Below are positions 30,747 to 41,157 of a DNA stretch of 64,000 nucleotides, one piece after another. The translations under genes and the position numbers were made by a program. How positions within the stretch are numbered: position 1 is the stretch's first letter; each line of letters opens with the position of its first letter. This stretch comes from Tretioscincus oriximinensis (taxonomy: Eukaryota > Chordata > Lepidosauria > Squamata > Gymnophthalmidae), in the NCBI GenBank assembly GCA_022410635.1, contig JAJVDF010000302.1, positions 904,168-968,167 on the forward strand. The letters run 5' to 3'. Under the pieces are notes generated by a model that worked only from the letters and a program-made list of their open reading frames with translations, was not told the origin of the DNA and ran no database searches.

Positions 30747-31516
30747 TGCAGCAGCAGCAAAAAAGGCAAATTCCATGTTGGGGATAATTAGGAAAGGAAT
30801 CGAAAACAAGTCAGCAAATGTTGTTTTGCCTCTTTATAAATCTGTGGTGAGGCCACATTTGGAATCCTGTGTTCAGTTCTGGTCACCACATCTCAAGAGG
30901 GATATTTTGGAACTGGAGAAGGTGCAGAAAAGGGNAACAAAAATGATCAAGGGTCTGGAGCACCTCCCTTACGAAGCAAGGCTGCAACGTCTGGGCCTCT
31001 TCAGCCTTGAAAGGAGACGTTTGAGGGGTGATCTGATTGAAGTGTACAAAATCATGCATGGGATCGACAGGGTGAATAGAGAAAAAAATGTTTTCTCTAT
31101 CACACAGCACAAGGACCAGAGGGCCCTCCTTAAAACTGATGAGTAGAAAAGTGAGAACAGACAAAGGAAAGTATTTTTTCACCCAGAGGGTCATCGGCCT
31201 GTGGAATTTACTTCCTGAAGAGGTGGTGGTAGCTAACAGCTTGGATAGTTTCAAGACAGGACTAGACAGGTTTATGGACAATAAGAGTATAAATGGATAC
31301 TAAGATAGTTGTCTGGACGTCGGCTCCCGGATGGAGCAACAGGCAGGACTCTTGAAATACCATTTGCAGGGAGTCATGAACAGGAGCAGCATATTTTGCT
31401 TCCTCTGTTCAGGCTGCCCAGGTGCATCTAGTGGGCCTCTGTGTGACACAGAATGCTGGACTTGATGGGCTGTGGCCTGATCCAGGATGGCTCTTCTTNT
31501 GTTCTTATGTTCTTAT
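30747..31516 (+). mobile_element. CR1-A LINE, 5'-truncated
   Basis: It encodes [36 protein letters not shown] and [18 protein letters not shown] one-base A insertion after VNREK shifts the frame, and the remaining C-terminus is in another frame. The 3' UTR ends in TTCTTATG repeats. Confidence 0.9.
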
Positions 31517-31517
31517 A

Positions 31518-32372
31518 ATAAAAGCTACTAGGGTGGATCTTTTGATACTGCTTCCAAGATGGAGCAACAGGCAGTATTCCTGAAATGCCACTTGCAATGC
31601 GTTTAGATCAGTTGAAGATTTTGCCTTCTTCTTTCCTAGGCTGACCAGATGACCCCTTTTTTTGGGGGAAACCCAGTTTTGGGGTAACTACCCTGCCCTC
31701 TCGCGCCCCCCCTCCCCCCGCCATTTCCCAATTTTTTGTTGAGGAAATTTACAAAAAAAAAAAACTTTTTTTGAGCTCTGGCATCTGAAACCAGCTCCTG
31801 AAGGCACCCTCCCGGCAGTAAAAAATAAAATTTCTCACACACTTCAGAATTTTTTTTTTTTAAAAATCACTGCACCACCACTAGGAGGCTATGATAACTG
31901 GGGGCAACTCCTGAAGTCACCCTGCGCTCAGCAGAAATTAAAAATTCTCATGCACTTCAAACAATTCTCGCACACTTAAATAAATTATTTTTTTTAAAAA
32001 AAAACAATAGACTACACCACTACTAGGGGTTTCTAGCAACCGGGGCCAGCTCCTGAAGGCACCCTTCCCTCTGTAAAAAAATAAAAAAATTCTGATGCAC
32101 TCCAAAAATTCTCACACAGTTTAACAATTTAAAAAAAAAAATTTCACATGCTTCACAGGAATTTTGGAGGAATATATGTTGGTGGGTAATTTGCATGTTT
32201 ATGAATATGCAAATTAGCATGAATATTAATTCATTGGGTCTTAGAAAATCTGGTCAGTCTATTCTTTCTAGGCTTCCCATATGCAAGTGGTGGACCACTG
32301 TGTGAGACAGAAGGCTAGACTAGATGGGCTGTGGCCCGATTCAGCAGGGCTCCTCTTACGTTCTTATGTTCG
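31518..32372 (+). mobile_element. CR1-A 3' end, split by element Y2
   Basis: A second CR1-A 3' segment follows in tandem: GCTACTAGGGTGGATCTTTT to TTGCCTTCTTCTTTCCTAG (31518-31638), then AGGCTTCCCATATGCAAGTG to CGTTCTTATG (32271-32372) after the Y2 insertion. Confidence 0.8.
31641..32259. mobile_element. Element Y2, with tandem internal units
   Basis: The right end (TTAGAAAATCTGGTCAGTC, ATTAATATTCATGC region) matches Y1. The left end begins CTGACCAGATGACCCC and then differs from Y1. The insertion in CR1-A repeats TTCTTTC(C)TAGG on both sides, a probable target duplication. Three copies of an internal unit (CTCCTGAAGGCACCC, AAATTCTCACAC) start near 31793, 31907 and 32048; Y1 has one. Confidence 0.7.
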
Positions 32373-32516
32373 CTTTATCAATGTCCCTTTTTAAATTCAG
32401 GTACCGTAGAAACCTGGCTCTATACGATTGAGTATAAAAGATCACGGAATCTAGATGTTTCAGCAAAATACTGGTCCCAATGTTCATGCACCTTATAAGA
32501 GAGGCAAAGTGACCCA

Positions 32517-32772
32517 GAGGCTTAGAGCCCTGGTGTTTTAGCAGAGATATAAAATTCAAAGCTCTGTGTTGGATGGGGAGAGGGGTGAGTACCTCTACCG
32601 GCCGCAGTTCTAGCCAATCCAGCTATCTGAAAGCAAGGAATTGTAATTAGATAAATGGGGACCATCGCAGCGTGGTGGGGAAGATAGAATGTAAACCTTT
32701 GGGCAAAAAATAAGCTTGTAAGCCNCTTTGAGTCCCTTGTGGTGAAAAAAGGGAGATATAAAAACACAATAC
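32517..32772 (+). mobile_element. SINE-A, degraded head
   Basis: The body (CCAATCCAGCTATCTGAAAG, GGGGAAGATAGAATG) and tail (TTTGAGTCCCTTGTGG) are clear; the tRNA-like head is barely recognisable. Confidence 0.75.
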
Positions 32773-34071
32773 TGTGAAGTGATCCCTTCTGCAGAGATCA
32801 TGCCCCATGAGTGGAAGTACCAGAATCTTGTACCTTCCCTGTTTGGGAAAATTTGCATCTTAGTTGTGAATAGCATGAATATGAGGATACATGGCTGGGA
32901 ATGGATTAACGTGGTTGTATTTATACATTAAACTCAAGCAAAGATGAACAAAATAACATTCCGGATTCCATATTGGACCATTTCTCAGAATGTGGGCACT
33001 GTGGGGCAGAATCACAATGAATGATCTTCTCTCTTCCCCTTTCTCCACACAAGGATGAATAAGGTAAGCTCAAACTGTATTTACTTCAGCTATAGAATAT
33101 TAATGAAAGACTCCTGGAGAACTGGCAACACAAGCAAGGAAGGGAAGCTTGAGTCTTAAGATATGCAATCCCCAAGGAATACTGTTTAATAACACAACAC
33201 AGAGACGCAAACAGCTAATAGAAAACACAAGAAACTAGAACAGAGACAAGCACAAGCAGGTTTGGCTTGGTTGTCAGCTACAAGCGTCCTTGGAGCTTCT
33301 AGTTTATCTATAGAAGCAGCCGAAGACTGGGTGTGCCTTATTAAATAAGCTCCTTCAGCTGCCCCCATTAACCTTTTCTGTTCTTGCTTCTCCTTTCTGC
33401 AAGTAAAATCCAAAATCTACCTGTTCCTCTCTTTCTTCAGCTATAGTCCCGGAAGAAGGCCCTGCCTGCAGCTCTAGGTCCTCTGATGGGCTGACTATTG
33501 CTAGAGGTCAAGCCTAGAGGGTCTTCCTCTTCCGAGTCCTTGCTGGACGAGGAGAGGGGCATGTCAAAGATACAGCAGAAACCTGAGTTTCACCTGAAAG
33601 ATTATTCTGTTCTATTTCGAAGGCATCTGTGTTAAATGTTTCGACAGGGAGACATGAAACAGATGTATCTGCGTTTCAAAAGGGCAAAGCTGAAGAACAG
33701 CTAAAAACAGAACCAGTTTCACTGGGCAAGAAGTCACAGCAGGGAGACCTGCCAATCGATGTGAAGATGATCCCCAAGCGAGAAGGAAATGAAACAAGCT
33801 TCAGGAGGTGCAAAATTCATTAGATATCACTGGGTGAGGCAAGGTAAAGGCACAGATGTTTTGAAAAAAGNTCCAATTAAGGGGATAGATTCACCTTGCA
33901 AACAGTCCCAACTGAGCTCGCAAAACTTAACCTATCAACACGCGACGCTGAAAAGCAAAGTGGAAAATGTCTAGTTTCCTGCCCTGATAGAACAATAATG
34001 AGTCCTGGGAGATCAAACATTTATCTGGATATTGATTCCAGTGGTGGTCTCCTTTAATAGGAATGACCAGT
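32773..34071. other. Unassigned low-copy sequence
   Basis: No confident repeat or exon. On the minus strand 33440-33560 has an acidic-coding look (codons for DSEEED near 33520), but no splice context or family was recognised. Confidence 0.45.
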
Positions 34072-34700
34072 TCCCATGGTCACCACATCTCAAGAGAGAT
34101 ATTGTGGAACTGGAGAAGGTGCAGAAAAGGGCAACAAAAACGATCAAGGGTCTGGAGCACCCCCCTTACGAAGCAAGGCTGCAACGTTTGGGCCTCTTCA
34201 GCCTTGAAAGGAGAAGGTTGAGGGGTGATCTCATTGAAGTGTACAAAATCATGCATGGGATCGACAGAGTGAACAGAGAAAAAATGTTTTCCCTATCACA
34301 CAACACAAGGACCAGAGGGCCCTCCTTAAAACTGTTGGGTAGAAAAGGGAGAACAGACAAAGGAAAGTATTTTTTCACCCAGAGGGTCATCGGCCTGTGG
34401 AATTTACTTCCTGAAGAGGTAGTGGTAGCTAACAGCTTGGATAGCTTCAAGACAGGACTAGACAGATTTATGGACACCAAGGGTATAAATGGATACTAGG
34501 ATGGATGTCTGGGTGTTGCCTCTGGGATGGAGCAACAGGCAGGACTCCTGAGATACCATTTGCAGGGAGTCATGAACAGGAGCATATTTTACTTTCCTCT
34601 GTTCAGACTGCCCAGGGGCATCTGGTGGGCCTCTGTGTGGGACAGAATGCTGGACTTGATGGGCTGTGGCCTGATCCAGGATGGCTCTTATGTTCTTATG
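34072..34700 (+). mobile_element. CR1-A LINE, 5'-truncated, C-terminal ORF intact
   Basis: An open frame from 34079 to the normal stop at 34499 (ending DTKGINGY) encodes the ORF2 C-terminus without shifts. The 3' UTR is standard, with a single full TTCTTATG. Low divergence suggests a fairly young insertion. Confidence 0.92.
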
Positions 34701-34780
34701 GTTGTTCGTTTGCTGAATAAAAATGACTTCATCTTGGGTCAAAAAGATCAGGCACGATAGATGGATAGCAGTTTTGTTCT

Positions 34781-34838
34781 GGAAGGAAGGAAGGAAGGAA
34801 GGAAGGAAGAAAGGAAGGAAGGAAGGAAGGAAGGAATG
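34781..34838. repeat. (GGAA)n microsatellite
   Basis: About 14 GGAA/AAGG units with two interruptions. Confidence 0.95.
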
Positions 34839-35059
34839 AAACGTATATTTTAAAACAGGTAAACCTTGCTTTACGAGTTCCCAATTTACGAGTATACATC
34901 TTTACAAGCATCCCGTTTTAGATTGTTCTCCTAAAGCTGAGTGTTCAAAATGGTAATACCTCTGTTGTCTCCTGCTTAACAAATTCCTGCTTCATGAGCC
35001 CAAAAATTGGTCCCAATTAGCTTGTAAAGTTGTGATTTACCTGTAATATGTACTTTTAG
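34839..35059. other. Unassigned sequence with a tandem-like pattern
   Basis: Phrases such as TTTACGAGTTCCCAATTTACG and GTAAAGTTGTGATTTACCTG recur in direct and inverted form, perhaps an old palindromic element with no clear ends. Confidence 0.35.
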
Positions 35060-35340
35060 ATGTAGCAAGGGAGCACTCACGTTTGTAGCAAAGTTGGCTT
35101 CTTTAAAAAGTTCATGTTGCCATGAGTTTGGCTATGAATCACAGAATTATAGAGTCGGAAGGGACCTCCAGGGTCCTGGGATCCAACTCAATGCAGAATT
35201 CATTAAACCAACCCGGACAGATGGCTGCCCAGCCTCTGAAAGCTCAGCTGTCTACCTTTTTCTTGCTAGTCTCTTAAGGTGCTATGAGACCCCTCGCTAG
35301 ATATTCTACAGCCAGACTAAGATGACTAAAATCTACTTTT
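35060..35340 (+). mobile_element. Penelope-like tail, split by CR1-B
   Basis: TTGGCTTCTTTAAAAAGTTC and GAAAGCTCAGCTGTCTACC, CTTGCTAGTCTCTTAAGGTG, CGCTAGATATTCTACAGCC match the tail pattern. A CR1-B 3' end lies between the two parts. Confidence 0.55.
35138..35237 (-). mobile_element. CR1-B 3' terminus
   Basis: ATCACAGAATTATAGAGTCG to GATGGCTGCCCAGCCTCTG is the reverse complement of a CR1-B 3' end with about 100 bp retained. Confidence 0.8.
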
Positions 35341-35394
35341 AAATATTTAATCCTTTGCACTTTTAATTTTTCTCTATGGATACCTGCTCTGGGA

Positions 35395-35520
35395 CTTATG
35401 AGACCCACTTCACAAGATGTGAAGAGAAGAACGGAAGGTGAGGTAAGTCGCTTTGAAAAAAACAAGTTATAACAAATTATTCTTCCTCTTCTTCTCTTCA
35501 TCTTCTTCTTCTTCTTCGCA
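35395..35520 (+). mobile_element. SINE-B 3' end
   Basis: CACTTCACAAGATGTGAAGA, GTAAGTCGCTTTG and a CTTCTT array match the SINE-B terminus. Confidence 0.6.
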
Positions 35521-36384
35521 GGTATATTATTCTTTTTGTAATTGATATGGTCAGAGAAATTTTGTACTATACTTCTTTTTCTTTCCCTTAATTTTCTTCT
35601 ACTTCCTCCTCCTCTTCCCTTCCTTCCTTCCCTCCCACCCTTCCTGGTAGATGCCAGGTCATATAAATATGGCAGACGTGTTGTTTGAAGACTTCGTACT
35701 TAAATCTGCTATCTTAGCATCCCTTTCTCTTCCAGACTGCTTTTTATGCAAGTGAAACTTATGGGCTGGGGGGAAATAGAGGGAGAACATAATTTCTTCC
35801 ACCTATAAAACAATAAATTCCTGTCTTTTCCCATTTGCATAACCCTTAGTGGTCCATTTCCATAAATTTGTCCCCTTCGTACTAGAAAATGTTTGCAATT
35901 GATTCCCCAGCCCCTCATAATCCTAAATGTACAGGTTTGTACATTGGTGCAATTTTTGATTTTAAATGTTTTACTGTAGCGCATAATTCTGTTTTGTTTT
36001 GATGTTCAGAATCTCTGACACATTGTCTTTCATCTTCAATCTTTCATGGCTCCTTTTCTGTCCAGTTTTTAAATTGCAAAGCAGCCTTTTTGACCCTGGC
36101 TAAATTGGTTTTAGGTTTAGGTTTTTAAAAGCCTAAGTAAACCTAGAACTTCTGAAATAGAAGAAACAGTGGCAAAGGCAGATTAAAACCAGGCTGTTCA
36201 GCCTAAGAGAGTTCAAATGAGGATAACGCCCTTTCCTAAGGAGACTTACATAACATCTACAGGTCATAGGAATCTTGAGATATTCAGGACTTCCGGATCA
36301 CAGGCTCGCCAAAACAGGACTTGGGGTAGGTAGGAGAGAAGACGCAGGATCTTTGGGAAATAATTGACATTTAGGATGACGAGG
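35521..36384. other. Unassigned sequence
   Basis: A pyrimidine-rich block (35583-35645) resembles the complement of an L1 polypurine tract, and the AT-rich stretch after it could be old L1. Not certain. Confidence 0.4.
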
Positions 36385-36672
36385 AGGAAAAGAATCTTTT
36401 TTTTTATACCCTGCCCTTTTCACCCAAAGGGACTCATAGCAGTTTAGAAGGTTAATTTTTGCCCAAAGGCTTACAGCAATTCTGTCTCCCCCACCAGATT
36501 AGCGGTGGTACCCCTGAATCTATTTGAAATGTAGATTTGAAATCTACTTTCTTTTAAACAGCTGAAGCTGCCAGTAAAGGGCACTCAGCCCTCTCCATGG
36601 CAGACCCAGGGCTTCAAGAATGGACCTCTGGACTGAGAGACCGTCTTTTAGCTTCTGCCCCATTTATGCCCC
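36385..36672 (-). mobile_element. SINE-A, diverged
   Basis: Minus copy: TTTTTTATACCCTGCCC, GGGACTCATAGCAG, CCCCACCAGATTAGCGGTGG and a diverged tRNA-like head. The middle has a TAGATTTGAAATCTACTTTC variant shared with 60279-60570. Confidence 0.75.
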
Positions 36673-36689
36673 TATAGAAAAAAGTACAT

Positions 36690-37363
36690 AGTTGTGATCC
36701 TTGTAACTTGACCCCTTTTGAGGGGTCGGTAGAAATCTGNACAGATAAAATGGGAGGAATATGTCTGAGAAAAGGACCTGGGTCCTTGGGTGGATCCCAG
36801 ACAGCAAAAAAGGCAAACACAATCCTGGGGTGTATTAAGAAGATCACAGACTCTTAATCACATTAAGTAATTATTTCTCTCTACAATACTTTCCCTCTAC
36901 CACACTTAGAATACTGTGTTCAGTTCTGCGCCCCATCAATTTAAAAGGGGTATTGGTAAACTGGAGCAGGTTCAGAGGAGAGTTACAAGGATGGTCTGGA
37001 NACCATGTCCTATGAGGAATGGTTAAAGGATCTCAGGATGTTTAGTCTGCAAAAGAGAAGACAGGATACCTCCTAGCTGTCTAGAAATATCTGAATGGAT
37101 GTCACAGTATAGAGGGATCAACTTTGTTCTATTTGGCACACGGAAGGACTAGAAACAATGGGATAAAACTGGAAGGAAGTAGATTGAGATTAGATACCAG
37201 AAAAATATTTTCTGACAGTAAAGGTGATAAACCAGTGGAACAGTTTGCCACAGGAGGTAGTGAGTCCGCCTTCACTGGGCAGCCATAAATCTGGGATGGT
37301 TTACTGAATCCTGCATTGAGCATGACCCTGCAGGTCCCTTCCAACGCTATGATTCTATGTATG
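36690..37363 (+). mobile_element. CR1-B LINE, C-terminal and 3' end
   Basis: Frames broken by indels encode the CR1-B ORF2 C-terminus (AKKANTILGCIKKI-like, LEQVQRRVTRMVW-like). It ends in CCAACGCTATGATTCTATG. Divergence is higher than in CR1-A copies. Confidence 0.85.
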
Positions 37364-37818
37364 ATGGAATTGCTTAATGTTTTAATTTTGTTTGTCTCTA
37401 CCGGTCTGGAGGAGGTAGGTTGAGGAAGGTTTGGGCCAAACAAAATTGTAAAATTGGGATGTACAGGAGCATCCCACTCACTTGTGGATCCAGTGAAATA
37501 ATATATATTTGGGGAAGCTACTTTTTCCATCACTAGGCCTATTGTGGTTTCCTACTGTCCTGGGAAAAGAAACCCAGTTGGCCCCCAAAGAATACAATCT
37601 GAGATTAAAAACATAGATAGAAACTAAGCAATAGGCTAAAATGGATGCATTCGCTTAACTGCAATGGTTACTGAGATATGGCCAAATAGCCAGAGGCAGC
37701 CATACCTCTAACGCCTAAGGTTGTTCAGAGGTTCACAGTAGAGACAAACAACCTAAAGCAAAATAGCTTGGGACACTCATCTAGAATCCATGCCCGGGGT
37801 AAGACATTTGGGTCACCA
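37364..37818. other. Unassigned sequence
   Basis: No recognised repeat or exon. Confidence 0.5.
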
Positions 37819-37819
37819 G

Positions 37820-38125
37820 AGGCACAGATAGCTCAGTCGCTTAGGAATTCGTCTCTCGCCTGGGAGACGGGGTTTCGAAGCCCTGTGTGGGACGTGGGGA
37901 GGGCTGAGCACCTTCCACTAGCCTGTAGCTCTAGCCAACCCAGCTATTCGAAAGCATGAATTGCAAGAAATTGTAACTGACTGCAAGTAGATACATGGGA
38001 ACCACCACAGCCTGGTGGGGAAGATAGAATGGAAGCCTTCGGGCAAAATATATCCTTGTAAGCTGCTTTGAGTCCCTTTGAAAGGTGAGAAAAGTGGGGT
38101 ATAAAAACCAAGTTCTTCTTCTTCA
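37820..38125 (+). mobile_element. SINE-A, near consensus
   Basis: One of the least diverged copies: head AGGCACAGATAGCTCAGTCG, B-box-like GGTTTCGAAGCC, body, L2-like TTTGAGTCCCTTTGAAAGG and a short CTTCTT end. AGAGGC on both sides hints at a target duplication. Confidence 0.92.
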
Positions 38126-39025
38126 GAGGCCAAAGTTTAATTCAAACCATATATCATTTGATAGTTTCTATATTTGTACGTTAAAGGTAGTGATTTAGAA
38201 AAAAGAGACATATAGTGGCAAACGCATCTCCCTTATTGTGAAAAGGAAGATGGTAAAATCCTGCAGCACGTCTGCCCCCTTTTGCTCTGTCGTTGCTCTT
38301 GGGATGTTTTTGATAGTAATAGACCCAGAACTATACAAGGACCCACCTCCCACCTCCCCTTGAGCAGAGAATATTTTCATCGGGAGGGGGGAGGGGGGAC
38401 GGGACCAGACATAGTATATTACTGTGCACGAGACCTGAGTTCAGAATTCGTTTTTCCATTGTAGAAATAGCCTAGGGATTTTGCTCTCTGCATCCCAGGA
38501 CAATGTTGGAATTGCCAACTATGCGTGACGGTTCCATCACAATGTAGTGATATTCCTGGGTTTTAAAGGCTATCACGATACAGGTTCATAACTGAACGAA
38601 NTGTTGAGCTTCAGTTTCTGGGGAAGGGACGGGATGGGCTGACACTGTTTTGGCCTCTGTCTGTATTTTCCTGGTTCTCTTTTCTCGGTTCCAGGGGAAT
38701 GTTTACAAGCAATCAAGTTTTGGTTATGATTTGTAGGATATTATGAATGAAACAGTTGCCATAGGAACTGCTTGTCTCACTTGAATTCACGGAAGTTATT
38801 TTTAGGCACCTGATGCTTTTTAATCCCTTGTGTACAATGGATCAGAAGGCATCAGTCCTAAGCTTTNCAAGATGCAATGGCAACATTCTGCTTCTGAACG
38901 GAGTACTTCTTAGCTAAGAAACGGCGACACTGGGCCGACGCAGCTTCCTAAGAAGCTTGCGAATGTGGCATTTGTTTTGCCTTCTAACCCAATGCCAGGA
39001 CACCGAGGCACGAATGGTTCTGTTC
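38126..39025. other. Unassigned sequence
   Basis: No recognised repeat or exon. G-rich stretch GGGAGGGGGGAGGGGGGAC at about 38381-38399. Confidence 0.5.
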
Positions 39026-39027
39026 AA

Positions 39028-39260
39028 GCACCAATGGCTCAGTCGGCTAAGNGCTGGTCTTTCATCTGGGAGATCGGGTTTCAGGGCCCTGTGTCAGATG
39101 TGTGGAGGGGTGAGCCCGTTCTACTAACCTGCAGCTCTAGCCAACCTGGTTATTCAAAAGCAAGAATTACAAGAAATTGCAACTGACTGCAACTAGATAA
39201 GCTGCTTCGAGTACCTTTGGGTGAGAAAAAGGGATATAAAAACCCAGTTCTTCCTCTTCT
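39028..39260 (+). mobile_element. SINE-A, internally deleted
   Basis: The head (ATGGCTCAGTCGGCTAAG) is the most tRNA-like of all copies. About 60 bp between AACTAGATAA and GCTGCTTCGAGTACC are missing relative to full copies. Confidence 0.85.
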
Positions 39261-39335
39261 AACTACACCCCCTGTGGGGCCAACACCCTCCTTTCAGCTG
39301 CCACAAGTGTTTCACAGCCCCGGGTGACTCTAGAC

Positions 39336-39492
39336 CAGAGATGTCAAACTGGTGGCCCTCCAGATGTTCCTGAACCACAACTCCCAACATTCCATTTGGT
39401 TTAGCAGAGTGGAGTACAGTGCTGGGAGTGGAATGGAATGTTGGGAGTTGTGGTTCAGGAACATCTGGAGGGCCACCAGTTTGACATCTCTG
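39336..39492. mobile_element. Palindromic hAT-type MITE (157 bp)
   Basis: The two 61-bp ends are exact reverse complements, starting CAGAGATGTCAAACTGG. A perfect 8-bp duplication CTCTAGAC flanks it (39328-39335, 39493-39500). Only 35 bp lie between the arms. Confidence 0.95.
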
Positions 39493-39584
39493 CTCTAGAC
39501 CACGCCAGACGGGGAACCTGACATTCCTGGGATCTAGGCAAATAAGTTTGAGTTGGATAATACAATCTTTGGAAGAATGTTGCA

Positions 39585-39680
39585 AGATCATGCCATAGCC
39601 CATCTAGCCCAGTCTCATATAATAGCACACCAGTTGCTCCTGGGCATCTCAAGCAGCAGGAGGAGACAAAACCTTTACTC
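39585..39680 (-). mobile_element. CR1-A-like 3' fragment
   Basis: CATAGCCCATCTAGCCCAG, then CAGTTGCTCCTGGGCATC and GGAGGAGACAAAACC resemble the diverged CR1-A terminus in minus orientation. Confidence 0.55.
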
Positions 39681-39688
39681 ATTTACTC

Positions 39689-40381
39689 ATTGTTGTTTTG
39701 CCTCTTTATAAATCTGTGGTGAGGCCACATTTGGAATACTGTGTTCAATTCTGGTCACCACATCTCAAGAGGGATATTTTGGAACTGGAGAAGGTGCAGA
39801 AAAGGGCAACAAAAATGATCAAGGGTCTGGAGCACCTCCCTTACGAAGCAAGGCTGCAACGTCTGGGCCTCTTCAGCCTTGAAAGGAGACGTTTGAGGGG
39901 TGATCTGATTGAAGTGTACAAAATCATGCATGGGATCGACAGGGTGAATAGAGAAAAAATGTTTTCTCTATCACACAACACAAGGACCAGAGGGCACTCC
40001 TTAAAACTGTTGGGTAGAAAAGTGAGAACAGACAAAGGGAAGTATTTTTTCACCCAGAGGGTCATCGGCCTGTGGAATTTACTTCCTGAAGAGGTAGTGG
40101 TAGCTAACAGCTTGGACAGTTTCAAGACAGGACTAGACAGGTTTATGGACACTAAGGGTATAAATGGATACTAAGATAGTTGTCTGGATGTAGCCTCCGG
40201 GATGGAGCAACAGGCAGGACTTTTGAAATACCATTTGCAGGGAGTCACGAACAGGAGCAGCATATTTTGCTTACCTCTGTTCGGACTGCCCAGGTGCATC
40301 TGGTGGGCCTTTGTGTGACACAGAATGCTGGACTCGATGGGCTGTGGCCTGATCCAGTATGGCTCTTCTTATGTTCTTATG
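39689..40381 (+). mobile_element. CR1-A LINE, 5'-truncated, C-terminal ORF intact
   Basis: An open frame from 39698 to the normal stop at 40174 encodes [19 protein letters not shown] to DTKGINGY without interruption. The standard 3' UTR ends in TTCTTATG repeats. It is nearly identical in sequence to the copies at 34072 and 55662. Confidence 0.93.
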
Positions 40382-40857
40382 TTCACTACCTGCAAATGGC
40401 ATTTAGAGAAATCCCAGCCTACAAAGAGATTCAAACCAAAGGTGAACGACTGGAAAAGGAATCTCACAAAACGAAAAGAGGGAAAACAAGATAAAAACCC
40501 TCTGTAGAGCAATCTGTGTGACTGCATTTTACTGTTATTGAAGCTGTGGACATTAGCCTTTTGGGGCATTTTAATTGGTTTTGTGGAGTCTGTTGTACTT
40601 TATGAGTATCAGAAACTGCTACTGAAGACCTAGACCAAGGTCAAAATGTGTTTGGCTGTATATTCATCGCTGGTGTGTTCATTGCAGCACATACAGCACC
40701 CTCTCCTGTGGACTGGTCTGGACTGTGGCCCTCTCACACTTTCTGGACATCGTTTATATTTTATATTTTTATGGCCTGCATGGTTGAATATGTTTGTATT
40801 TATATGGAACGTCAATTATTCTGTGTAAATAAGGGTCCCCCCCCCCCTCTTTTTGAT
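40382..40857. other. Unassigned sequence
   Basis: No recognised repeat or exon; C homopolymer near 40838-40847. Confidence 0.5.
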
Positions 40858-41085
40858 TTAGAGAAATCCTGCATGCCTCACCTGCTAGGCATCCATTCTA
40901 GCAGCCACAAATACATCTGCCTCTCATGAATTTGTTCAATCCTTTCTTAAAGCTATTCCATGTAGTTCCTGGTAATAGCCCTTTGGTAATAAATTCCACA
41001 AACCAGATATCTGTAACTTCTGGGTGAAAAAGTTTTTTACTTTGTCCCTCTTCACTCTCCTCTTCATCAATATCTTAGGGACGAT
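40858..41085 (-). mobile_element. Diverged CR1-A fragment
   Basis: In the minus direction it resembles the ORF2 C-terminus/3' UTR (GTAATAAATTCCACAAACC and CTTCTGGGTGAAAAAG are the plus-strand marks). Confidence 0.7.
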
Positions 41086-41157
41086 GTTGGAATTGCCAAC
41101 TATGATTGGCTCCATAAGCCTCAGTAGCATTTTTCAGCAAAACAGATGACTCTATAT

